This document shows, one piece after another, positions 1 to 7,689 of a DNA stretch of 58,455 nt; position 1 is the first letter of the stretch, and each line of letters starts with the position of its first letter. The notes beneath the pieces are model-generated. The model made no database searches. It was not told where the DNA came from and was given only the letters and a program-made list of their open reading frames with translations. Source of the stretch: an uncultured Spirochaetales bacterium (GTDB lineage Bacteria; Spirochaetota; Spirochaetia; Sphaerochaetales; Sphaerochaetaceae); contig CALXRC010000012.1 of the NCBI GenBank assembly GCA_944390865.1, forward strand, positions 1 to 58,455. Direction: 5' to 3'. The translations under genes were made by a program, and so were the position numbers.

Positions 1-65
1 CTATATTCCCTCCCTTCTATAACTGTGTGGAAATCCCGTTTATAACGAAGGACACTATTAGACTA

Positions 66-671
66 TTATGAACACTTAGTCCTTCCTTTTCCTACCCAGA
101 TCACATCCCCTGTATCCAGATCCATGACGCATGTTGCATACCTGCGCCCCTTGTGGATGGCGAATTCATCTACTGCCAGACGCTTCGGTTTGTAGCCTTC
201 CCCAAGAAGCTTCCGCCTTCTGTCTGCAATTGCCTCGTCCATGATCTGCTTCTGTATGCGCTTTATCATATCCCAGTGCACACCTGTGATCTTCTGGACG
301 GTTGAAATAGGTATGTTGAAGCGAAGGAATGAGCTTATCCATGATGCGGCACGCTCACTTATCCTCGTCTCCGGATGCCTGAATGGAATCTCCTCGCAGA
401 ATGTCCTTGCACAGCTTTGGCATCTGTACCGGTGGTAGCTTATCTCAAGATCCTGTCTCGTCCCAGTATAGACCGGCATGTCCCTCAGCCTCATGCTCAA
501 GCTGCCCAGGATGTGTACATGTCCTTTGCAGTAGGGGCATCTTTCTTCTGCTGTATCCTTCCTGCTTGCAAGATGCAGTACCAGCCGTTGCCCGTCTTCT
601 GCTATCTCTGTATTGACGTATTCATAGGGTTGAAGTGATTGGTTATTTGCTATAATTTGTTCTAAGAGCAT
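66..671 (-). pseudogene. Truncated ISL3-family transposase
   Basis: N-terminal half of an ISL3-type transposase. The translation has the ISL3 zinc-binding pattern (CPYC near residue 45 and CQSC near residue 85), then the helix-turn-helix region, then the start of the DDE domain with the first catalytic aspartate in LAVDEFAIHKGRR. It stops after about 201 residues at WVGKGRTK plus two unrelated residues, whereas full ISL3 transposases are roughly 400 residues, so the rest of the catalytic domain is missing. The preceding bases to the window edge hold no continuation I can recognise. A 9-bp inverted repeat (666-674 and 714-722) flanks the start codon region and may be part of the element's end. 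Read as a dead IS remnant at the island's left edge. Confidence 0.85.
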
Positions 672-879
672 GTGTTCGTCCTATGTTTTGTGTGGTAACT
701 AAACTTTAGAACTCACATGCTCTCTTTTATTTGAGCCTGTAAGTCAAGAGAAATCATATAAGATGATTTCAAACAGTTTTCTCGTTGACAAAAAATATAA
801 AGCGACGGTCCCATTCTTTATATAGCATCTATAGCAATCCAATAGCGACAAAACTGATAGCCTTCCTTATATAATAGGC

Positions 880-898
880 AATATTTCTAAAATGTTAT
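880..898. repeat. 19-bp direct repeat, copy 1
   Basis: The word AATATTTCTAAAATGTTAT occurs here and, identically and in the same orientation, at 1006-1024. The copies are 126 bases apart, both upstream of the GHKL-ATPase operon. Possible regulator binding site; function inferred. Confidence 0.7.
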
Positions 899-1005
899 GC
901 ACAGCCACACTCTTGAATTTAATTTTTAAAAATATTTTAAGAATATTGCTCAAAATAGCAGTTCTGTTTGTGTTTATTATGCATAATATTTTCGATATAT
1001 TATCT

Positions 1006-1024
1006 AATATTTCTAAAATGTTAT
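1006..1024. repeat. 19-bp direct repeat, copy 2
   Basis: Second exact copy of the 19-base word found at 880-898. It lies about 55 bases before the start codon of the first gene in the operon, a plausible place for an operator. Two copies only, so this is not a CRISPR array. Confidence 0.7.
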
Positions 1025-1079
1025 TAACTATTCGACATTTTAGTGCTACTATATAGTCAAACAGGAAGGAGGATTTCCT

Positions 1080-1331
1080 ATGAAGAAACAGGCCGAAGAA
1101 AGCAAGCACGATAAGTTCGTTAGGCTTGCTGAAGCCAGAACAAACAAAATCATTGATACCTTGCAACTCCTTGGCAATTGTTCAAATACTTCCGTCTATG
1201 AATATACACAGGATGAAGTAGAGGAGATTTTCCAGGCAATCGAACAGGAACTACGAGAAGCAAAAAAGAAATTCACAAAGGTTGAGCCTGAGAAAGTAGC
1301 CAGATTCTCGTTAAGTAAGCGCAAGAGGTGA
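1080..1331 (+). CDS. Small charged protein, first gene of the GHKL operon
   Basis: Protein of 83 residues that I cannot assign to a named family. It is highly charged, with a lysine/arginine-rich C-terminus (SKRKR), and is predicted mostly helical; the segment EVEEIFQAIEQELREAKKK looks like an amphipathic helix or short coiled coil. Similar short KFVRLAEART-type proteins seem familiar from mobile-element contexts, but that is a memory and not a search. The start is supported by a strong GGAAGGAGG site. Its stop codon (1329-1331) lies 5 bases before the ATG of the ATPase gene, and that gene's ribosome-binding site sits inside this gene's end, so the two are probably translationally coupled. 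A regulatory or adaptor role is possible but unproven. Confidence 0.75.
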   Translation: MKKQAEESKHDKFVRLAEARTNKIIDTLQLLGNCSNTSVYEYTQDEVEEIFQAIEQELREAKKKFTKVEPEKVARFSLSKRKR

Positions 1332-1336
1332 GAAGT

Positions 1337-3244
1337 ATGTTCAATCTTATACAGAAGTGGAACTTTCCATCAAATAACTATGGTCAGATTTTCGGCATTG
1401 CCGATTCTGGCGTTGAAACTTTTAAGGGTACCCCAATTAAGTCTCTGGCACGAGAAATCTGCCAAAACTCTCTGGACGCTGCTCTTGAAAACGGCGAACC
1501 TACTCGTATTGAATTCAAAACCTTTGAAATCGATCCTCGTAAAATTCCAGACTACAGCAACTTAGAAGATGCCCTCAAGCGAGCTTTGGATTTTTGGTCA
1601 CAGCAGCAATCTACCAAAGCCAAAACTTTCTTTAATCAGGCGCTGGATGTAATACATAAACCTACTATCACCTGTTTAAGAATCAGCGACTTTAACACTT
1701 CCGGTCTTGTTGGCTCCCATGAAGAATATAACTCTCCTTGGTGTAACTTAACAAAATCTTCAGGTGCATCCGATAAATCCGGCAGTCATGGCGGATCTTT
1801 TGGCATTGGTAAATTTGCTCCATATGCCTGTTCTTCGCTTAGAACTATTTTCTATAGCACCAGTGATAAAGATGGTCTTTGTGCATCTCAGGGTGTTTCC
1901 AGATTGACTTCATTTAAGAACAAGAAGAATGAAATCACCCAGGGGACAGGATTCTATGGCAATGATAAGAACAGCCCTATGTACAAGCAGTATTCCTTAG
2001 ATCCTGCTTACTCTCGCAGTACCGAAAACTCTGGAACAGATATTTTTATCGCCGCTTTTAATGGTGATAAAGGATGGCAGAACCAGATGGTTGCTTCCGT
2101 TTTGGATGGCTTCCTTTATGCCATTTATAACGGAACGTTGGTGGTAGATGTTGATGGAACTATTATCAGCAAGGATAATCTTGCTGATTTGATGATTTCT
2201 CATAAGGAATACTTCAATGAACACGCTGATGAATACTATCAGGCACTTACGGACGAGAAATTAGCAAGAACATTCATAAAAGAACTCACTGATGATCCTG
2301 AAACCATCGGCAAGCTCACCCTAAAATTGATGATTATGCCGTCTTTTAGTAGACGAGTTGCAATGATTCGTCAGACAGGCATGAAAATCAAAGACAAGGG
2401 AAATATCAACGGATTGATTCCATTTGCAGGTACACTGTTCATTGAGGGAAATGCTATCAACTCGTATCTCCGTAGCCTTGAAAACCCGCAGCATCTCGAA
2501 TGGGAAGTGGAACGTGCTGAAAACAAAATCAAAGCCAAGCGCCTGCTTACTACGCTGACACGTTTCATCAAGGCATCCTTGGATGAAATGAAAAACGACG
2601 AAAGTGAAGAAGCTCTTGATCCGACTGTCGGTGAATACCTTTCTGCCAGTGACTTTGATAAGTCCCCGAATCAGGAACGTACTGAGGCATTGCAGGATAG
2701 TATTAAAGATATTAAAATCCATGTGAACGAAGTTGCACCAAAGCCTTCCGGAACCCAGACCGGAGAACCCGGACAAACTCTCGTGGACGATGAGGAAGGT
2801 GATAATATCATTACTGATCTTCCCGGTGAAGGTGGTAGCGGTAGTCAAGGCCAGGGCGGACACGGCGGCAACGGCGGTGGTAACAACCCCGGCAATGGCG
2901 GTGGCAATGTTCCTGTAGAACATCGTAAGAAACTGTCTGCTATTTCTGCAGCAAGTATTCGTAACGTGGTTCGTAATAAGTCCACTGGTGAGTATACGAT
3001 TGTCTTTACTCCTGGTTCCTCTGCTACGAATGGCATTTTAGAAGTGTTTATGTCAGCTGAATCTCAAAACTACGAAGCATCCATTGTTGCAGCTTCTTGT
3101 TCTGAGTGCCCTGATTTGAAGTTCGATAAGAACAGAATCACAAATCTGGCATTTACCGAGAAAAAAGCTATCAGGCTTAATATTCAGCTTGATTATCACG
3201 ATTATTGTTCTTTGGAGGTGAAGGCGTATGGAAATCAAGTATAA
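1337..3244 (+). CDS. GHKL (MutL/Hsp90-type) ATPase, putative defence protein
   Basis: Large ATPase of about 635 residues. Numbered from a GTG at 1328, the N-terminal domain shows the Bergerat-fold motifs: N box EICQNSLDA (43-51), G1 box DFNTSG (121-126), glycine-rich lid GGSFGIGK (155-162) and SGTDIF (235-240). A second conserved-looking block near 378-394 ends in LEWEVER. A glycine/asparagine-rich linker (about 500-528) leads to a C-terminal domain of about 110 residues with alternating beta-strand character. I prefer the ATG at 1337 over the GTG because AGAGGTGAG lies at the right distance. GHKL proteins change shape and dimerise on ATP binding; bacterial MutL/MORC-like members are known beside restriction-modification genes. 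The partners here are the two downstream genes (overlapping starts) and the convergent methyltransferase. Family assignment is firm, anti-phage function inferred. Confidence 0.85.
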   Translation: MFNLIQKWNFPSNNYGQIFGIADSGVETFKGTPIKSLAREICQNSLDAALENGEPTRIEFKTFEIDPRKIPDYSNLEDALKRALDFWSQQQSTKAKTFFNQALDVIHKPTITCLRISDFNTSGLVGSHEEYNSPWCNLTKSSGASDKSGSHGGSFGIGKFAPYACSSLRTIFYSTSDKDGLCASQGVSRLTSFKNKKNEITQGTGFYGNDKNSPMYKQYSLDPAYSRSTENSGTDIFIAAFNGDKGWQNQMVASVLDGFLYAIYNGTLVVDVDGTIISKDNLADLMISHKEYFNEHADEYYQALTDEKLARTFIKELTDDPETIGKLTLKLMIMPSFSRRVAMIRQTGMKIKDKGNINGLIPFAGTLFIEGNAINSYLRSLENPQHLEWEVERAENKIKAKRLLTTLTRFIKASLDEMKNDESEEALDPTVGEYLSASDFDKSPNQERTEALQDSIKDIKIHVNEVAPKPSGTQTGEPGQTLVDDEEGDNIITDLPGEGGSGSQGQGGHGGNGGGNNPGNGGGNVPVEHRKKLSAISAASIRNVVRNKSTGEYTIVFTPGSSATNGILEVFMSAESQNYEASIVAASCSECPDLKFDKNRITNLAFTEKKAIRLNIQLDYHDYCSLEVKAYGNQV

Positions 3245-4109
3245 ATTATATCCGTATCCTGTCCTGTCCTCTTATTCAAACGATTATAGAAACGGGGCTT
3301 TTGATGTAGCCATTGATATTGTGCGTGATGGCTATGATCTGCGTATCGACTTCCTTGCTACCCTCACTTGTCAAAGCCTTCAGGACTGCATCAAGCAGGG
3401 CGTCGCAAAGTTTGTTTACCATTTAGAGTGTGCACAGACCGGTTTCCGTACAGTTGTCCAAACAGATAAGGTCAGCGAAGTGTATACCCTGCTGAATAAG
3501 GCTGTAAACGGCAAATTGCAAATTTGTCCGTTTGTGGTAGCAGTCGATGATTTGAAAGGCTTTACCAGCCCTGACTTCCATGAAGATTATCAAGGGATTG
3601 CCTTTGATATTGAAGCTGGCTGCGTAATGGCTGTAGGAAAAATGGTAACGGTGGATATTTCAAAAGATATTGATGATCTCGCAAATACCCCATCCATTTT
3701 CAACATCAGCAAGAATCCTGACGAAAGTTGTAAGCAAATGCTGGTTGATATGTCGCAGCGCAAAATTATCATCAAGCTTCCCCTTAACGATTTTTATAGT
3801 TATAAGGCCCTAAGTGCTAACCCTCTGGCACAGCCTATTCTCAACTCTCTCACTGTTGTACCTGCTCTGGTATATGTTTTGGAAGAACTGAGAGCGTTAC
3901 CTATTCAGGAGCGAAGTGAGAACTCGGACACATTATGGTACAAAGTTTTATCAAAGGCGTTGTTAACGCAGTTTGACTGCGATATTGAAAGCGAAGAATT
4001 CAGCAACCAAAACTGCTTAGTTCTTGCTCAAAAGCTGATAAATAATCCGGTTTCAGACGCATTTACATTTTTGACAACTAGCTTTGGGACAGCAGGAGGT
4101 GACGAATAA
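3228..4109 (+). CDS. Unknown 293-aa protein of the GHKL operon
   Basis: Protein of 293 residues with no domain I recognise. The first half looks beta-rich (alternating hydrophobic stretches around VAIDIV, LRIDFLATL and FVYHLECA), the second half more helical. There is no signal peptide or membrane segment. The motif YPVLSSYSNDY near the N-terminus is the most distinctive short stretch. Its start overlaps the end of the ATPase gene by 17 bases and has a good GGAGGTG site. Its TAA stop shares its last base with the ATG of the next gene, so expression is almost certainly coupled. It is most likely a partner or substrate-recognition subunit of the ATPase; this rests on gene order only. Homologues beside other GHKL/methyltransferase loci would confirm it as a core component. 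Confidence 0.85.
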   Translation: MEIKYKLYPYPVLSSYSNDYRNGAFDVAIDIVRDGYDLRIDFLATLTCQSLQDCIKQGVAKFVYHLECAQTGFRTVVQTDKVSEVYTLLNKAVNGKLQICPFVVAVDDLKGFTSPDFHEDYQGIAFDIEAGCVMAVGKMVTVDISKDIDDLANTPSIFNISKNPDESCKQMLVDMSQRKIIIKLPLNDFYSYKALSANPLAQPILNSLTVVPALVYVLEELRALPIQERSENSDTLWYKVLSKALLTQFDCDIESEEFSNQNCLVLAQKLINNPVSDAFTFLTTSFGTAGGDE

Positions 4110-4861
4110 TGAAGCTACAGTTTGTGAGTTACGATAACATCGACATTATCAAATCCAATCTCAAAAGCTGGGTTGATAATTTTAAGCAGGATTCCTCTGA
4201 ATGGCTACAGGAAGAGCTGGGAAACGTATTGTTCTCTGACACAAAGTTTGCTGAAATCCCCGATTTCAGTCTGGATACAACTGAGGACAAGCCTTTCCTT
4301 ACAGAAGCCAAAAATGTTAAGCGCATTTACTGGAACCTTCGCTTTCTGTCTGATTCTCAGGCTTCAGATGAGCGTTTGTGGGCAGGATTGTGCCTTGGGC
4401 CTTTCTGGGACTATGTAAAATACAGATGGGATATTGACAATAAATGTACCGTTGGCAATGTACAGCAACACTTTTTCTTTGGCTTTGGTGCCAGACGCTC
4501 TTTAACGAGAAATGCCTTATCCAGACTATGGTGGATCGGGCGTCTTACATATGACGAAAAACGTTCTGACCCTTGGGAACTCACGAAATTTGTGTGTGAA
4601 AGCTCAGACTACATTATGCACATTTTGGAAAGAAATACTTCCAACAATCCGTCTATTATCCGTCCTTTCCTAGGTGCGATAATAGAAGCCAAGGCGCAGG
4701 GATTGCAGATTGACACAAACGTTGTTGGCGAACTGGCAAAGTACCTCAACTTGCTTGGTGGCATTTATATTTTGGACTGTCTGCCTGAGCAGCGTATTCA
4801 CGATAAGATTCTTGCTAAAGCGACTGAGATTTGTAAGAATCCCGATAAAGTAACCGCATAA
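4109..4861 (+). CDS. DUF6339-like protein
   Basis: Protein of 250 residues. The middle carries a distinctive block: SDERLWAGLCLGPFWDYV (about residues 91-108), then HFFFGF, RRSLTRNALSRLWWIGRL and TYD. I associate this aromatic- and arginine-rich pattern with the DUF6339 family, whose function is not established; the assignment is from memory. The start ATG overlaps the preceding stop codon and has an AGGAGGTG site. It is the last gene of the operon, and its stop codon coincides with the 3' end of the group II intron, so the original C-terminus or terminator could have been changed by the insertion. No nuclease motif is evident. Expected to work with the upstream ATPase and 293-aa protein. Confidence 0.8.
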   Translation: MKLQFVSYDNIDIIKSNLKSWVDNFKQDSSEWLQEELGNVLFSDTKFAEIPDFSLDTTEDKPFLTEAKNVKRIYWNLRFLSDSQASDERLWAGLCLGPFWDYVKYRWDIDNKCTVGNVQQHFFFGFGARRSLTRNALSRLWWIGRLTYDEKRSDPWELTKFVCESSDYIMHILERNTSNNPSIIRPFLGAIIEAKAQGLQIDTNVVGELAKYLNLLGGIYILDCLPEQRIHDKILAKATEICKNPDKVTA

Positions 4862-5616
4862 TCGAGTAGGCAGGAGGAGTTTCACCCCTTGCCTCTCACG
4901 GAACCGTACGTGAGACTCTCACCTCATACGGCTCTTGTCATTCACAGTATCTGAAGAGAGTCCAATGAGCAAACATCGAGGGCTCTCTTCTTCTGATGGT
5001 CTTTAGCCACTCTATAACTCTTTGCTTATGACCTCGGAACCGCTTGTACTTGCACATAGCCAATTTCACTATTCTCCGCTGTATGACTTCAATAGTGTAC
5101 TTCATCGCAGATTTGTTGTATCTGCTGAAGTAATTCATCCATCCTCTCACCATTGGATTGCGGACTTGTGCAACCATTTCAGATGCTGTAGCTTTTCCTC
5201 CCTACTCGAAGATTCATCTGTTCGGTCCTTCACCATCTCTCTCATGGCTACTATGACTGCTGACTTCTCACCATTCGTTGTTACTGCGCCGTCAATCAGC
5301 GATGTTGCAGCCTAAGGTACTGGAGAGACCGCCCCCGTTAAGAACATCAATCTTCCCCCATATAGCCTCCGCATTTACGGCCAGCATCCAGCTCCGGATT
5401 TCGTCTTATCATGCAGACTCATCCATCCTGACAGCCTCGTATGCGGTTTCTGTCCGTAGGTTCGCAGTTTTGCCTCTTGCTTCCTTCAGACCCTGCCTCA
5501 CGGCAACGCCCTTGCTCTTCGCTAACGATTCTGGTCTGGTTCTTTTTCTCCTGACCTGCGCTGTACTCGTAAGGGACTTTCACCCTCAAACTGATGCCGA
5601 AGCAGGACAAACAAGT
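4862..5616 (-). mobile_element. Deleted group II intron
   Basis: A group II intron RNA reads on the minus strand. The 3' part has a recognisable domain V (4901-4934, starting GAGCCGTATGAGG and closing CGTACGGTTC) and ends with the usual CCTACTCGAT at 4861/4862. The 5' part has the typical GAGGGTGAAAGTCCC near 5575, GTCTGAAGGAAGC near 5485 and GGATGAGTCTGCATGA near 5420. Total length is about 750 bases, whereas an intron with a full reverse transcriptase is about 1.9-2.5 kb, so around 1 kb of the coding part has been lost. The 5' end lies just after the methyltransferase terminator hairpin, which matches the habit of some bacterial introns of inserting behind terminators. The exact 5' boundary is uncertain by about 10 bases. 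Confidence 0.85.
4938..5177 (-). pseudogene. Group II intron maturase, C-terminal remnant
   Basis: About 79 residues matching the C-terminal maturase (GIIM) domain of intron-encoded reverse transcriptases: NPMVRGWMNYFSRY, then YTIEVIQRRIVKLAMCKY and a basic tail. The reverse-transcriptase domain, including its catalytic YADD motif, is absent. Just upstream (about 5178-5260) a short segment reads like the beginning of the protein (MVKDRTDESSSREEKLQ) but is joined out of frame, consistent with one internal deletion. The intron can no longer encode its own mobility protein; splicing in trans by another maturase remains possible. Confidence 0.85.
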
Positions 5617-5620
5617 AAAT

Positions 5621-5650
5621 GGGTCACTCCGAAATCCGTTGGAGTGACCC
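5621..5650 (-). terminator. Methyltransferase terminator and intron insertion target
   Basis: Perfect 10-bp stem GGGTCACTCC/GGAGTGACCC with a 10-base loop, directly after the methyltransferase stop codon at 5656. Reading leftwards it is followed by ATTTACTTGTTTG, a modest T-rich run. The group II intron begins within a few bases of it. Confidence 0.7.
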
Positions 5651-5655
5651 ATTAT

Positions 5656-7260
5656 TCATTCTGCCGCATTATTCAAGATGCTAATGACACTATCTGCGAT
5701 AGCCTTTGCTAAATACGGAGGTACTGCATTACCAACCTGCTGGTATTGTGAATCTTTTGTTCCTTCAAAAATGAAGCTATCCGGGAAAGTCTGCAATCTG
5801 GCCGCTTCTCGAATAGAAATGGCACGATCCAGCTCTGGATGAATCCACATAGATTTGCGTACATTAACAACAGTTCCAGACGGTTCATCATATTTCAGAC
5901 GCATATAGATAGTGTTTTGCGTACGGTCTGCATTGCTATAAGTCGTTTTAAGCTCAGGATCAAGATCATGGAAATTCTCACCCGCTTTGAGTGCCTTAAA
6001 TCTCGCCATTGCTGTTTCTCTGGTTGCTGTCGTAATGTGATTATACAGCGCTCGACCTCTCAACTCTTTTTCCAATCCTGTCGCATTTGGATGAGCTTCC
6101 AATTCAATGTAATCTCCAGTCACCTCGGTAAATGGGATTACATCCTGAATATCTGCAATCGCATCATGGACAGTCCTATAATTGCCTTCTGTGAATCTAA
6201 TTTTAGGGGCAATATATTTGGCGTTCATTTCTTTTTTGAGGCCCACGATAATGAAGCGTTCCCTTCTTTGCGGAGCACCATAATGGATTGCATTAAGCGT
6301 ATTTTCACTTAAAGTGTAGCTATAAGGCTCATTCTCCAAAACAGCTCTAATGTAATCCAATACAGGGTAAGACTTGACTACTGCAACTAAGCTACCGTTT
6401 TCTTCTTTGTATTCAAAAATATGAATGTTATTGTCGGTTAACTCTTTGACTTTCATGATTGCTCGTTGCATCATGATGGAATTACTGATCGCCAATACAG
6501 TATCATCAAAATTATCTTTTTGCTCAATATACTGTAATATTGCCTTTGCCATTTTCGCATCGTTTTCCTGCAAAACATTGAGTTTTTCCACTTCAGCAGT
6601 TATCTTCAAAATCTCACCAAGCTGTGCAATCAGCTTCCTCTGATACTTTTCAAGGGTAGAATCAAATTTGACAGGGTTAATTCGATAACGATAAAGAATA
6701 TTGATGATTTTATAAAAACTTTCCGCCCAAGCATATCCCATTTCTGCCCGTGCGTTTTCGAGGAACGCAATAGAATTATCAAAATTCACACATTTGGGCA
6801 AAATCTCAATCTTATCCTCTGACAAAGGAAGTGCCATGATTCTTTCGTTATCAAGGTCTTGCTCTTCAAGGAAAAATCTATGAACCTGGGAACGTAACAT
6901 AGCAACATTTTCCATGACAAAGGCTTTCGGATTCAGTTCGCATATTGCACGGACATACTCTTTTACAAGTCTATTGTTCATGCTGATAACTGTCGTGTGC
7001 TGGCGATTTGCATTCGAGAATCCCTGACACGGTGGCCCACCAATCACAATATCAACAGGACCAACAGTATCTTGCAATTCCGCATAGTCTATTGTTCTCA
7101 CATCAGAATACAGCCGTGCCAGCTTGAAATTCCTCTTGTAAGTTTTTCTGGCGTTCAAATTATTTTCTGCGGCAGCAATTATTTTCACTTGCCCTGTTTG
7201 CTTAAAGCCAAGGCTCAATCCGCCAGCCCCTGCAAACAGATCTATCACATTATATATCAT
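5656..7260 (-). CDS. C5 cytosine DNA methyltransferase
   Basis: Transfers a methyl group from S-adenosylmethionine to carbon 5 of cytosine in a specific DNA site. Motifs seen in order: motif I DLFAGAGGLSLGF near the N-terminus, motif IV GGPPCQGFSNANR with the catalytic cysteine, motif VI VMENV, motif VIII GAPQRRERF and motif X GNAVPPYLAKA near the C-terminus. At 534 residues it is longer than simple bacterial enzymes because about 200 residues, helical in appearance, lie between motifs VI and VIII. It starts 1 base after the XRE gene's stop, so the two form one unit. A Vsr gene lies about 1.1 kb upstream on the same strand, the usual company of 5-methylcytosine enzymes. The target sequence cannot be read from the protein. 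No classical restriction enzyme gene is next to it. Confidence 0.95.
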   Translation of the reverse strand: MIYNVIDLFAGAGGLSLGFKQTGQVKIIAAAENNLNARKTYKRNFKLARLYSDVRTIDYAELQDTVGPVDIVIGGPPCQGFSNANRQHTTVISMNNRLVKEYVRAICELNPKAFVMENVAMLRSQVHRFFLEEQDLDNERIMALPLSEDKIEILPKCVNFDNSIAFLENARAEMGYAWAESFYKIINILYRYRINPVKFDSTLEKYQRKLIAQLGEILKITAEVEKLNVLQENDAKMAKAILQYIEQKDNFDDTVLAISNSIMMQRAIMKVKELTDNNIHIFEYKEENGSLVAVVKSYPVLDYIRAVLENEPYSYTLSENTLNAIHYGAPQRRERFIIVGLKKEMNAKYIAPKIRFTEGNYRTVHDAIADIQDVIPFTEVTGDYIELEAHPNATGLEKELRGRALYNHITTATRETAMARFKALKAGENFHDLDPELKTTYSNADRTQNTIYMRLKYDEPSGTVVNVRKSMWIHPELDRAISIREAARLQTFPDSFIFEGTKDSQYQQVGNAVPPYLAKAIADSVISILNNAAE

Positions 7261-7261
7261 T

Positions 7262-7477
7262 TTATTTTTCCTCTGTTAACTGCCTGCTTACATCGAAGTC
7301 GATTCCATGAGTTTCGCAAAAACTATTGATTAACTTCATAGTCTTGAAATTCGGTTTGCTTCTTCCCGATTCCCATCTATTGACAGTAGCAAACGACACG
7401 CCTAATGCTTCAGCAAACTCTATTTGACTCATCAAACATTTGTGGCGGATCATCTTTATATCATTACTAAAACTCAT
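7262..7477 (-). CDS. XRE-family HTH regulator of the methyltransferase
   Basis: Protein of 71 residues that is almost entirely one Cro/C1-type helix-turn-helix (SQIEFAEALGVSFATVNRWESG, about residues 17-38). It precedes the methyltransferase with a single base between stop and start. This matches controller proteins of restriction-modification systems, which bind near their own promoter and set the timing of methyltransferase expression. The binding site is probably in the AT-rich stretch just upstream (about 7478-7530). Controller function is inferred from family and position. Confidence 0.9.
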   Translation of the reverse strand: MSFSNDIKMIRHKCLMSQIEFAEALGVSFATVNRWESGRSKPNFKTMKLINSFCETHGIDFDVSRQLTEEK

Positions 7478-7689
7478 TTATAGCATCTCCACCGCATGCA
7501 TATATCATACATATAATACTTTTATCGCCTTTTTGCAAGAAGATTTACCTACGTTGGACTGATACTATTGGAAATCGACTTAGAAAATCATCGTGTATTG
7601 CTAACAAGCTCAATATGATAGAATTAATATTTCAACCAGCAAAGAACAATGCATTGAAAACATTTTCTCAAATCCCGTATGATTATTCC

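Larger units (their letters stand above)
723..1079. promoter_or_regulatory. AT-rich control region before the GHKL operon
   Basis: About 350 bases without a credible gene, very AT-rich, between the ISL3 remnant and the plus-strand operon. It contains two exact copies of a 19-base word and several AT-rich near-palindromes around 925-945 and 980-1005. An open frame on the minus strand here is made of these repeats and has no family resemblance. The region ends in a strong ribosome-binding site (GGAAGGAGG) ahead of the ATG at 1080. It most likely holds the operon promoter and operator sites; that role is inferred from position. Confidence 0.5.

Noticed and set aside
880..1024. Possible CRISPR array
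   Set aside because: Only two copies of a 19-base word with a 107-base spacer and no cas genes nearby.
867..1166. 99-aa minus-strand frame over the AT-rich control region
   Set aside because: It is built from the AT-rich repeats, overlaps a well-supported gene start and has no family resemblance.
2321..2923. 200-aa minus-strand frame inside the GHKL ATPase gene
   Set aside because: Antisense shadow of a gene with clear GHKL motifs; no ribosome-binding site or conserved pattern.
5419..5652. 77-aa minus-strand frame at the intron 5' end
   Set aside because: It is the translation of the structured intron RNA, including the GTGAAAGTCCC region, and not a protein gene.
5278..5712. 144-aa plus-strand frame near the methyltransferase
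   Set aside because: It runs antisense to the group II intron RNA and the methyltransferase end.
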